Source of the DNA: Haloferax namakaokahaiae
GTDB taxonomy: Archaea > Halobacteriota > Halobacteria > Halobacteriales > Haloferacaceae
Assembly (NCBI RefSeq): GCF_042663225.1
Contig: NZ_JBHTAA010000005.1
Location: 372,001-436,000 of the forward strand
Length of the DNA stretch: 64,000 nucleotides
Direction: 5' to 3'
Shown: in pieces, positions 31,292-38,928 of the stretch
How positions within the stretch are numbered: the stretch's first letter is position 1
How the letters are laid out: every line of letters begins with the position of its first letter
Position numbers and translations under genes: made by a program
Notes under the pieces: generated by a model
The model's database searches: none
Seen by the model: the letters and a program-made list of their open reading frames with translations, nothing else
What the model was told of the DNA's origin: nothing

Positions 31292-31600
31292 ATGAGTTCG
31301 CAAGCCTCCGAAAAGTCCCTCGAAGAGCGCATCGAGTTGTTCATGCGTCGGAACTTCCCGCAGATTCAGATGCACGGCGGCGACGCCGGTATCGAAGCGC
31401 TCGACAAAGACACGGGCGAAGTCTGGATTTCGCTCACCGGTGCCTGTTCGGGGTGCGGTATCTCGCCGATGACGATTCAAGCCCTGAAGTCGCGGATGGT
31501 CGCCGAGTTCGACGAAATCAACCAGGTCCACGCATCGACCGGGATGGGCTTCGACTACGACGAACCGTTCGAACCCGACGTCTCCGACGCACCGTTCTAA
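31292..31600 (+). CDS. NifU-family Fe-S scaffold protein
   Basis: A 102-residue protein consisting of a NifU C-terminal-type (Nfu) domain. The signature GACSGCGISPMTIQALKSRM gives the CxxC cluster site, preceded by FPQIQMHGGDAGIEAL. It should carry or deliver iron-sulfur clusters. The C-terminal 25 residues are acidic, as is common in haloarchaea. ATG fits the family start. It is divergent from SBDS, with a promoter between them. Confidence 0.92.
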   Translation: MSSQASEKSLEERIELFMRRNFPQIQMHGGDAGIEALDKDTGEVWISLTGACSGCGISPMTIQALKSRMVAEFDEINQVHASTGMGFDYDEPFEPDVSDAPF

Positions 31601-31667
31601 TCTCTCCGTCCTCGTTTTCGACGGTCGCACCGCTCATAGAGTGAAAAACACGAAAATCGATGGCCGA

Positions 31668-32003
31668 TTACGCCGCCTGTTCGATGATTTCGACCAGGTC
31701 CTCTTTGCTCTGGACGCCGATGACCTGCTGGACCTTCTCGCCGTTCGCGTAGAACTGGAGGGTCGGGACGCTGCGAATCTGCTGATTACGCGCGAGTTCT
31801 TGCAGTTCGTCGATATCGACCTTTGCGACGACGGCGTCCGTCTCTTCGGCGATTTCCGCGACGGTGGGTTCGAGCATCTTACACGGCCCGCACCACTCGG
31901 CGTGGTAGTCCACGAGGACGATTTCGTGTTCGGCGATGAGTTCGTCGAGGTGGCTCTCGCTCTCGACGTGGATGGGTTCGTCCGTTGCTTCGAGTGTGCT
32001 CAT
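31668..32003 (-). CDS. trxA: thioredoxin
   Basis: A 111-residue classical thioredoxin with active site WCGPC (C38 and C41), the cis-proline segment SVPTLQFYANG and the C-terminal helix SKEDLVEIIEQAA. It reduces protein disulfides in the cytoplasm. Translation from MSTLEATDEP was chosen; an upstream in-frame ATG would add 16 unlike residues. Confidence 0.95.
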   Translation of the reverse strand: MSTLEATDEPIHVESESHLDELIAEHEIVLVDYHAEWCGPCKMLEPTVAEIAEETDAVVAKVDIDELQELARNQQIRSVPTLQFYANGEKVQQVIGVQSKEDLVEIIEQAA

Positions 32004-32100
32004 ACAGAGTCGTATCAGTGCGACACTCTTACCCATTGCGCCTGTTTGCACGCCGACGCACGACCGCGAAAAGTAGTGTCAACGCTCTTCCCGCGGCATC

Positions 32101-32760
32101 TCAGCAGTCGTAGGTGAGGAGTACGCCGTCATCGACGCGCTCGACATCGCGGAGCGAGAGACGCGGGAACTGCTCGGTGAAACCCTCGCCGTCGGCGAGC
32201 GTCGGCGCGTCGCGGCCGCCGATGACCATCGACCCGACGTAGAGGGTGAGTTCGTCCACGAGTTCGTCCGAAAAGAGCGAGAAGATGACCTCGCCGCCGC
32301 CTTCGACCATCAGACGCTCGACACCCTCGACTTCGAGCGATTCGAAGGCTTCGGGAAACGAGACGCGTTCGTCGCCCGCGACGACGACCGTCGCACCCGC
32401 CGCTTCGAGCGTGTCGATTCGGTCGGCGGGGGCGGCCTCGGAGACGAGCACGTAGGTCTCGGCCACGTCGTTGAGAATCCGCGCATCGACCGGCGTGCGA
32501 GCGCGCGAGTCGGCGACGACGCGGGCTGGGTGTGGTGACTCACCCCGTGCCTCGCGCGCGGCGACATGCTTGGAGGCGTCGAGTGCCAACTGCGGGTCGT
32601 CCGCGAGAACCGTCCCGACGCCGACGAGCACTGCATCCGAGTTCGCCCGAATCTCGTCCACTCGTGCGAAGTCATTGTCGCCGCTGATTTTGATTTGCTC
32701 GCGGCGGCGCGAGGAGAGTTTTCCATCGACGCTCGTCGCGGCGTTCACGTGGACGTGCAT
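32101..32760 (-). CDS. arfC: 2,5-diamino-6-ribosylamino-pyrimidinone 5'-phosphate reductase
   Basis: A 219-residue reductase of the RibD-C/RIB7 family, which reduces the ribose of the riboflavin precursor using NAD(P)H (archaeal ArfC). Seen are NAATSVDGKLSSRRREQIKIS, an ADSDAVLVGVGTVLADDPQL-like nucleotide-binding loop (RANSDAVLVGVGTVLADDPQ) and VERLMVEGGGEVIFSLF. Full length and single domain. No other riboflavin gene is in the window. Confidence 0.92.
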   Translation of the reverse strand: MHVHVNAATSVDGKLSSRRREQIKISGDNDFARVDEIRANSDAVLVGVGTVLADDPQLALDASKHVAAREARGESPHPARVVADSRARTPVDARILNDVAETYVLVSEAAPADRIDTLEAAGATVVVAGDERVSFPEAFESLEVEGVERLMVEGGGEVIFSLFSDELVDELTLYVGSMVIGGRDAPTLADGEGFTEQFPRLSLRDVERVDDGVLLTYDC

Positions 32761-32826
32761 GGTCGAACCTCACTCGGCGCTCGAAAACGCGTTTCGGTCC
32801 GGAACCGCCCGCCAGTTCGGACAGGA

Positions 32827-32834
32827 ATTAAATA
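32827..32834 (+). promoter_or_regulatory. TATA box of the GT4 gene
   Basis: ATTAAATA lies about 29 bases before the ATG at 32860, predicting a leaderless or nearly leaderless transcript and supporting that start over the long upstream open frame. Confidence 0.5.
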
Positions 32835-32859
32835 CTGCTCTGGAGTAGACTGTTCCATC

Positions 32860-33912
32860 ATGGTTCCTACTGTTCTCATGCTCGGGTGGGGATTCCCACC
32901 GAACGTCAGCGGCGGATTGGACACACACGTCGGCGAACTCTTCGAGCGAATGGAAGCACGCGACGACATCGACATCGAACTCGTGCTTCCGGCCGAGTAC
33001 GCACCGGACAGACCGGGAATCACGGGCGTCCCGACCGGCGAAGGAGACATCATCACCCGAATCGGCCGCCTGAGTACGGCGTTCGCCGAGCGCGCCGAGG
33101 ACGCGGATATCATCCACACCCACGACTGGTTCGGCTACGGGCCGGGGTCGCGCGCGAAGACGACCAACCCCGACATCGAGTGGATTACGACGTTCCACTC
33201 GCTCTCGTCGGACCGCAACATCGACCCGCCGCAGCGGGAAGTCGAGACCGAACGCCGCATCGCCGACCGCTGTGACCACCTGCTCGCGGTGAGCAAACTC
33301 CTCGCCGGTAAGGTCAAAGAGGAGTACGACGGCGACTGCGACGTCATCTACAACGGCTTCTCAGAGTGTGAGACGACGGGCATCGACCGCAAAGCCGAGT
33401 TAGGAATCGACGGGAAGATGCTCTTTTTCGTCGGCCGACACACCGACCAGAAAGGCATCTCGCATCTCATCTACGCGCTCGAAAAACTCGACCGCGACGA
33501 CGTGACCCTCGTCATGGGCGGGTCGGGTCACCTCACCGACCAACTCAAGCGGTTCGCCGAGTTACTCGGCGTCGAAGACCGAATCGAGTGGGTCGGCTAC
33601 GTCCCCGAGGAGGAACTCGGTGACTACTACGCCTCTGCCGATTTGTTCGTCTCGCCGTCGCTCTCGGAACCCTTCGGCATCACCATCGTGGAGGCGCTCT
33701 CGACCGGCACGCGCGTCGTCGCAACCGAAAGCGGGGCCGCAGAGGTCCTCCCCGAAGACTGCGTCGTCGAAGTCGAACCGGACTCCCGGTCGATTGCCAA
33801 GGGTATCGAGTACGCGCTCTCGCTCGAAGGCGAACCCGAGTACGAACCGTACACGTGGGACCAAGTGGTAGACGAGACGGTCGCGTACTACCACTCGGTT
33901 CTGGAAGAGTAG
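32860..33912 (+). CDS. glycosyltransferase family 4
   Basis: A 350-residue GT-B fold glycosyltransferase. The N-terminal half has the starch-synthase-like GWGFPPNVSGGLDTHVGELF and IHTHDWFGYGPG. The C-terminal half has FVGRHTDQKGISHLIYAL, VGYVPEEELGDYYASADLFV and the EX7E donor-site motif in SEPFGITIVEALSTGT. The N-terminal GGLDTHV motif is typical of trehalose/glycogen-synthase-like and lipid GTs. Retaining transfer from a nucleotide sugar is expected. Acceptor is unknown. Confidence 0.9.
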   Translation: MVPTVLMLGWGFPPNVSGGLDTHVGELFERMEARDDIDIELVLPAEYAPDRPGITGVPTGEGDIITRIGRLSTAFAERAEDADIIHTHDWFGYGPGSRAKTTNPDIEWITTFHSLSSDRNIDPPQREVETERRIADRCDHLLAVSKLLAGKVKEEYDGDCDVIYNGFSECETTGIDRKAELGIDGKMLFFVGRHTDQKGISHLIYALEKLDRDDVTLVMGGSGHLTDQLKRFAELLGVEDRIEWVGYVPEEELGDYYASADLFVSPSLSEPFGITIVEALSTGTRVVATESGAAEVLPEDCVVEVEPDSRSIAKGIEYALSLEGEPEYEPYTWDQVVDETVAYYHSVLEE

Positions 33913-33958
33913 AAACGAACGACGGGAACGGAATTCGCCGAGCGGTCGAGAGAACGAG

Positions 33959-34327
33959 TTATCGGAGCAATCGAACTTCGGTGACCGGTTCGGGGTGTCG
34001 AATTCGGTAGCCGGTTCGGGTCGGAACCATCCCTTTTCGCGGCATCGTTCCGCGGGCCGATTGATACGGCGAGTCGTCGGTCTGGACGGACTGGTACGGC
34101 GAGTCGTAGGACGATTGATACGGGCTATCGGACCGCTGGTACGGACTGTTGTCGTCGTCGCGGGCGTCGAAGCCCTCGGGCGGGAGGTAGATACGCTCGC
34201 CGGACTCCGAGCGGACCACGACGGCGGTGTCCTTGTCGCCGTCCATGACTATCGTCGTCCACCCGTCTTCGACCGTCATCGAGAACGAGACGGCGGGTTC
34301 TGTCTCCTGCGTGTCGTCGGTGCTCAT
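33959..34327 (-). CDS. SPYQ-repeat protein of unknown function (DUF7510-like)
   Basis: A 122-residue protein. Residues 12-54 form a compact beta-rich domain (FSMTVEDGWTTIVMDGD, VVVRSESGERIYLPPEGF). Residues 61-89 contain SPYQ four times at 61, 68, 76 and 86, separated by three to six Ser/Asp-rich residues. The basic tail is PRKGMVPTRTGYRIRHP. I recall a haloarchaeal family (DUF7510) with this domain, number from memory. It is divergent from the RPA operon, 105 bases away, suggesting a link to DNA metabolism at most. No enzyme motif is seen. Confidence 0.75.
   Translation of the reverse strand: MSTDDTQETEPAVSFSMTVEDGWTTIVMDGDKDTAVVVRSESGERIYLPPEGFDARDDDNSPYQRSDSPYQSSYDSPYQSVQTDDSPYQSARGTMPRKGMVPTRTGYRIRHPEPVTEVRLLR
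34061..34147 (-). repeat. coding repeat giving four SPYQ motifs
   Basis: Four degenerate units with the core ACGACTCGCCGTACCA-like sequence on the coding strand encode SPYQ motifs spaced seven to ten residues apart. Units differ by substitutions and by spacer length, so this is an old, drifting repeat. Confidence 0.7.
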
Positions 34328-34400
34328 ACCTCTCTAAGCGATACCTGTCCACTTAGTGATTCGCCCCCGCCCGGCGATTCAGTGACGCCTCGCGGGAACC

Positions 34401-34409
34401 CTTTTTATC
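34401..34409 (+). promoter_or_regulatory. TATA-like box of the RPA operon
   Basis: CTTTTTATC is centred about 27 bases before the ATG at 34433. This matches a leaderless rpa transcript and supports the start over the upstream open frame. Confidence 0.5.
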
Positions 34410-34432
34410 CGAAGAGGGCGAACTCCCGGTCG

Positions 34433-35713
34433 ATGGAACTCGACCAGCATGCCGAGGAGCTTGCCTCCGCCCTCGGTGTTGACAAAGAGGAGGTCAAATC
34501 CGACCTGCAGAACCTCTTGCAGTACAGTGTCCCGATCGACGAAGCCAAACAGAGCGTGCGACGAAAGCACGGCGGGAGTTCGTCCGGCGGCAGCGCCGCA
34601 CCCTCCTCGAAGCAAATCGCCGACATCGAACCCGGCGGCGGGAACGTCTCTGTGACGGTGCGCGTGCTCACCGTGGGGACGCGCTCTATCGTCTATCAAG
34701 GCGAAGAACAGACCATCCGAGAGGGCCAACTCGCCGACGAGTCCGGCGTCATCTCGTACACCGCGTGGCAGGACTTCGGCTTCTCGCCCGGCGACAGCGT
34801 GACGATTGGCAACGCGGGCGTCCGCGAGTGGGACGGCAACCCCGAACTCAACATCGGCTCTGCCTCGACGGTCGGCATCGAGTCCGACCCCGTCGAGACG
34901 CCGTACGACGACCAAATCGGTGGCGAGTCCGACCTCATCGACCTCGCCGCCGGTGACCGCGGACGCGCCGTCGAAGTGCGCGTCCTCGAAGTCGAGTCCC
35001 GAACGATTTCGGGCCGAAACGGCGAGACGACGATTCTCTCGGGCGTCCTCGCCGACGAGACGGGACGACTCCCCTTTACCGACTGGGCACCGCGCCCGGA
35101 CCTCGAAGAAGGTGCGAGCCTCCGCTTCGAAGACGTGTACGTCCGCGAGTTCCGCGGCGTCCCACAGGTGAACCTCTCGGAGTTCTCCACCGTCGAAGTA
35201 CTGGACACCGCCGTCGAAGTCACCGACTCCGCGCCGCGCCTCAAAATCGGCGAAGCGGTCGGTGCAGGCGGGATGTTCGACGTGGAAGTGCTCGGGAACG
35301 TCCTCGAAGTCCGCGATGGCTCGGGACTCATCGAACGCTGTCCCGACTGCAGTCGCGTCGTCCAGAACGGCCAATGTCGCCAGCACGGCGCGGTCGATGG
35401 CGACGACGACATGCGCGTGAAGGCGATTCTCGACGACGGAACGGGAACGGTGACGGCGATTCTCGACCGCGACCTCACCGAGGAAATCTACGGCGGGACG
35501 ATGGCCGACGCGATGGAGGCCGCCCGCGAAGCGATGGACAAGGAAGTCGTCGCCGACGCAATCGCAGACACGCTCGTCGGCCACGAGTACCGCGTTCGCG
35601 GTAACCTCTCGGTGGACGAGTACGGTGCGAACCTCGAAGCCGACGAGTTCGAAGAATCGACTGACGACCCAGCAGACCGTGCGACTGCCGTCCTGACGGA
35701 GGTAGAGGCATGA
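34433..35713 (+). CDS. rpa: replication protein A (single-stranded DNA-binding)
   Basis: A 426-residue archaeal RPA. A helical N-terminus (about 1-45) is followed by three OB-fold repeats (about 60-160, 165-275 and 280-400), the third with a zinc finger CPDCSRVVQNGQCRQHG beginning at C303. It coats ssDNA in replication, repair and recombination. The last four bases overlap the RPA-associated gene (ATGA). This is the first gene of the conserved rpa-rpap-phosphoesterase operon, like the rpa1 or rpa3 operons of Haloferax; which of the two it matches cannot be decided here. Confidence 0.93.
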   Translation: MELDQHAEELASALGVDKEEVKSDLQNLLQYSVPIDEAKQSVRRKHGGSSSGGSAAPSSKQIADIEPGGGNVSVTVRVLTVGTRSIVYQGEEQTIREGQLADESGVISYTAWQDFGFSPGDSVTIGNAGVREWDGNPELNIGSASTVGIESDPVETPYDDQIGGESDLIDLAAGDRGRAVEVRVLEVESRTISGRNGETTILSGVLADETGRLPFTDWAPRPDLEEGASLRFEDVYVREFRGVPQVNLSEFSTVEVLDTAVEVTDSAPRLKIGEAVGAGGMFDVEVLGNVLEVRDGSGLIERCPDCSRVVQNGQCRQHGAVDGDDDMRVKAILDDGTGTVTAILDRDLTEEIYGGTMADAMEAAREAMDKEVVADAIADTLVGHEYRVRGNLSVDEYGANLEADEFEESTDDPADRATAVLTEVEA

Positions 35714-37485
35714 GTTCGTCGCCCGTCGTCGGCACGCGTGAAGTCGCTTACCGCCTCTTCGCCGCCGAGTTCGACGACGCCACGCTCTCGTACTCCGAGA
35801 GCGACGAAGAGCGCGCGCCGAACTACGTCGTCTCGCCCACGGGTGCGCGGCTCAACCGGACCTTCGTCGCGGGCGTGCTCACCGAAGTCGAGCACGTCAA
35901 CGACGAGGTGCTCCGTGGCCGCGTCGCCGACCCGACCGGCGCGTTCGTCACCTACGCCGGCCAGTACCAACCCGAACCGATGGCCTTCCTCGAACAGACG
36001 ACGCCCCCGGCGTTCGTCGCGCTGACCGGCAAGGCGCGAACCTACCAACCCGACGACTCCGAGATGGTGTTCACGTCGGTTCGCCCCGAGAGCATCAACG
36101 AAGTCGATGCCGACGTGCGCGACAAGTGGGCCGTCTCGGCCGCCGAAGCGACCCTCCACCGCATCGCCGTCTTCGACGAGGCGCTCTCGATGCCGTACCG
36201 CGGCGAGAAACTCCAGAAAGCGCTCGAAGCCCGCGGCGTCGAATCGTCGCTCGCTTCGGGGATTCCACTCGCAATCGACCACTACGGAACGACCCGCGCC
36301 TACCTCGAAGCGGTTCGCACGCTCGCGGTGCAGGCGCTCGAACAGGTCGCCGGCGACCGCGACCAGGTCGAGTCGCTCGCGCTCGAACCCGGTGAGGGCG
36401 ACGACGTCGCGCTCGGGTCGCTCCCCGAACTCGACCTCGCGCCTGCTGACGGGCAAGAGGTCGAAGCCGCCGTGGCGGCAGTCTCGGATACAACCGAGCA
36501 AGCCGCCGAGCCGACCGAAGACGAGCCAGCCGTCGATGCGACTGCCGAGTCCGAATCGACCGACGAGCCAGTCGTCGGCGAGACGGACGCCGAAGAAGAA
36601 CCGGCAGACGAACCAGCGTCAGAACCCGAACCGGCGACGGCGCAGGGCGAGGTTCAGGACGACGCAGACACCGAACCAGCCTCCACCGAAGAGCCGGAGC
36701 CGGTCGTCGAATCCGAGCCGGAGGCTGACTCTGAGCCAGCGACGGAACCCGAATCTGACCCCGAGCCGATTACCGAATCGGAGCCAGAACCGGAAGCAGA
36801 GCCAGAACCCGAACCGGCGACGGCGAGCGCCGAATCCGGCGGTCTCGGTGACTTCTCCGACGACCTCGGCGACTCGGAACCGGACGCCGGTGGCTCACTC
36901 GGGGACTTCGAAGACACCGACACGGCGGACGAACCGCTCGGCGACTTCGCCGACACCGGCTCCGACTCCGCGAGCGAGACGGCCGACGCATCCACGGATA
37001 CAGCCGAATCGACCGACGAGGACCTCGACCCCAACGGCATGTACGAACTCGACGCCGACGAGCGCGCCGAGGTCGAAGCAGAGTTCGGCACCGAGTTCAC
37101 GACCGGAACGGACGTGGACCCGGCGGGCGAGGCGGACATCGACGTGCCGGACGTGGACGAACTCGAAGCAGAGGAATCGGCCGAAGTCGAACCTGAGCCA
37201 GAGCCAGAACCCGAACCAACGACGGAATCCGAGCCGCCAACGGAACCCGAATCGGCAGACACCGACGAAGACGCAACCCCGGCCGAGGACATCGACCTCG
37301 AATCGGTCGTCATCGACGCGATGGAGTCGCTGGACGACGGCGACGGCGCTTCCCGCGAGAACGTCGTCGCGGCCGTCGTGGACGACTACGGCGCGGACCC
37401 CGACGCGGTCGAAGGCGCGATTCAGGACGCCCTGCTCGGCGGTCGGTGCTACGAACCGCAAGAAGACGTGCTGAAGGCAATCTGA
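35710..37485 (+). CDS. RPA-associated protein (RPAP) with long acidic repeat region
   Basis: A 591-residue protein. Residues 1-230 form the conserved RPAP/OB-like domain (REVAYRLFAAEFDDATLSYS, FVTYAGQYQPEPMAFLEQT). Residues about 255-525 are a low-complexity acidic linker rich in Glu-Pro, Glu-Ser and Asp. The last 60 residues (VVIDAMESLDD to GGRCYEPQEDVLKAI) look like a small winged-helix domain. RPAPs partner with the RPA encoded upstream and are needed with it in Haloferax. The linker is unusually long even for halophiles. Confidence 0.88.
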   Translation: MSSSPVVGTREVAYRLFAAEFDDATLSYSESDEERAPNYVVSPTGARLNRTFVAGVLTEVEHVNDEVLRGRVADPTGAFVTYAGQYQPEPMAFLEQTTPPAFVALTGKARTYQPDDSEMVFTSVRPESINEVDADVRDKWAVSAAEATLHRIAVFDEALSMPYRGEKLQKALEARGVESSLASGIPLAIDHYGTTRAYLEAVRTLAVQALEQVAGDRDQVESLALEPGEGDDVALGSLPELDLAPADGQEVEAAVAAVSDTTEQAAEPTEDEPAVDATAESESTDEPVVGETDAEEEPADEPASEPEPATAQGEVQDDADTEPASTEEPEPVVESEPEADSEPATEPESDPEPITESEPEPEAEPEPEPATASAESGGLGDFSDDLGDSEPDAGGSLGDFEDTDTADEPLGDFADTGSDSASETADASTDTAESTDEDLDPNGMYELDADERAEVEAEFGTEFTTGTDVDPAGEADIDVPDVDELEAEESAEVEPEPEPEPEPTTESEPPTEPESADTDEDATPAEDIDLESVVIDAMESLDDGDGASRENVVAAVVDDYGADPDAVEGAIQDALLGGRCYEPQEDVLKAI

Positions 37486-37489
37486 GGTC

Positions 37490-38272
37490 GTGACGCGGCC
37501 ACTCGTCGAACCGATTCCGGGCGAACCCGCCGCGGTGGCGCGAACCACCAGACGCGGGTTTCCGGAACGCTCGCTCGTCGTGGCCGACTACCACGCCGGT
37601 ATCGAAGCCGGACTCAGATACGAACGCGGCGTCGAACTCCCGTCGAACGCGGACGTTCGGCGCGCGCGACTCCTCACTCTTTTAGAGCGAACCGACCCGG
37701 ACAGACTCGTCGTTCTCGGCGACCTCGGCCACCGCATCGGCGACCCGAAGGGCGACGAGGCCGACGAGTTGAACGAGTTGGTCGAAGCGGTGCGCGACTA
37801 CGCCGAGATGACGCTCGTCCCCGGTAACCACGACGGCGGGCTTGCGGACTTCTTCGGCGATATGGTAGAGGTAGCCGAGATGTCCGGCATCCGCCTCGGC
37901 GACGTGGGATTCTGTCACGGCCACACGTGGCCCTCGCGGGAGGTGCTCGCCGCCGACGTGATTTGCTCGGCACACGAACATCCCGCAGTCAGATTAGAAG
38001 ACGAAGTCGGTGGTGCGAGAAAGGAGCGTGCGTGGCTCCGCGGCCCGCTCGCGCCCGAGGTGTTCGCCGATTACTTCGAACTCCCAGTTTCGGAGTTGGA
38101 GTGGCACGACCCAGAACTCGTGATGTTTCCGGCGTTCAACGACACCTCCGGGGGGACGTGGGTGAACGTCCCCGGACAGGGTTTCCTGTCGCCGTTTCTG
38201 CCAGATGGTCTCGAATCCGCAGACGCGTATCTGCTCGACGGGACGCGACTGGGTGACTTTCGGCAGGTGTGA
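37490..38272 (+). CDS. calcineurin-like metallophosphoesterase of the RPA operon
   Basis: A 260-residue metallophosphoesterase with GTG start four bases after the RPAP stop codon. Metal-binding motifs in order are DYHAG, VLGDLGH, VPGNHDGG and CHGHTWPS. This matches the COG1407-type phosphoesterase that accompanies RPA operons in Euryarchaeota, probably acting on nucleic acid ends or phospho-adducts. Substrate is not known. Confidence 0.9.
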   Translation: MTRPLVEPIPGEPAAVARTTRRGFPERSLVVADYHAGIEAGLRYERGVELPSNADVRRARLLTLLERTDPDRLVVLGDLGHRIGDPKGDEADELNELVEAVRDYAEMTLVPGNHDGGLADFFGDMVEVAEMSGIRLGDVGFCHGHTWPSREVLAADVICSAHEHPAVRLEDEVGGARKERAWLRGPLAPEVFADYFELPVSELEWHDPELVMFPAFNDTSGGTWVNVPGQGFLSPFLPDGLESADAYLLDGTRLGDFRQV

Positions 38273-38284
38273 CCGTACGGGAAC

Positions 38285-38563
38285 TCAGCCGAAGATGGTG
38301 ACGAGGACGCCGATGACGAATACGGCGATGCTCGTGACTCTCGCCATCAGTTGCCAGCCGGTCCACTCGCGGAAGTACTCCGGGACGCCTCGCTCTCGCT
38401 CTTGGACAGCGTAGACGACACAGACGACGGCAAAGACGGCGAGTCCGCCCCAGACGACGAGTTCCCACGTGGCGAGTTCGCGCCGCCCGAGACCGAACAC
38501 GATGAGGAGGTTACCAAAGAGAAACCCCGCCTGCGACAGCCAAAACGTTCGCTCGGGACTCAC
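38285..38563 (-). CDS. 92-residue membrane protein (second of a tandem pair)
   Basis: A 92-residue membrane protein starting with GTG and MSPERTFWLS. It has about three hydrophobic segments (12-26, 34-52 and 76-91) and a hydrophilic loop RERGVPEYFREW. The GTG overlaps the TGA of the upstream 92-residue protein by four bases. The identical length and shared MSPER..W.S start suggest the pair arose by duplication, though the rest has diverged strongly. Function unknown. Confidence 0.72.
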   Translation of the reverse strand: MSPERTFWLSQAGFLFGNLLIVFGLGRRELATWELVVWGGLAVFAVVCVVYAVQERERGVPEYFREWTGWQLMARVTSIAVFVIGVLVTIFG

Positions 38564-38838
38564 GTAATCACCCCAAACAGTTCGATACCAACGAGGAAGA
38601 CAAAGAGACACGCGACTGCGACGGTGAGATACACTTGCGCTCCCCACTCTTTCGGGGCGGTCGAGCGCTCCGGATTCCGACGACTGAAGGCAGCCACGTA
38701 CGCGAGGGCGAGCGGCACGCCTGCGGCGAGGGCGGTGGCGATTCCAACCGAGTCAGTGGCGATGTCGATGCCGACGCTGACCGCGGCCGCGACACTGAAC
38801 GCGGCGAACGAAATCCAGTACACGCGTTCTGGAGACAC
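38560..38838 (-). CDS. 92-residue membrane protein (first of a tandem pair)
   Basis: A 92-residue membrane protein with GTG start and MSPERVYWISF, with hydrophobic segments at about 8-24, 31-50 and 70-90. The middle loop is basic (SRRNPERSTAPKEW). It is translationally coupled to the following 92-residue protein. Divergent from the Lhr helicase gene. Possibly a two-subunit small membrane complex; inference only. Confidence 0.7.
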   Translation of the reverse strand: MSPERVYWISFAAFSVAAAVSVGIDIATDSVGIATALAAGVPLALAYVAAFSRRNPERSTAPKEWGAQVYLTVAVACLFVFLVGIELFGVIT

Positions 38839-38928
38839 AGAGAGAGTTGACTCACTATCGACATGAATCTCCCGGCGAGGGGTTCACCGAGCGGTGTGCT
38901 TAATCGGTTCGCGGCGTAACGTCGGGCG

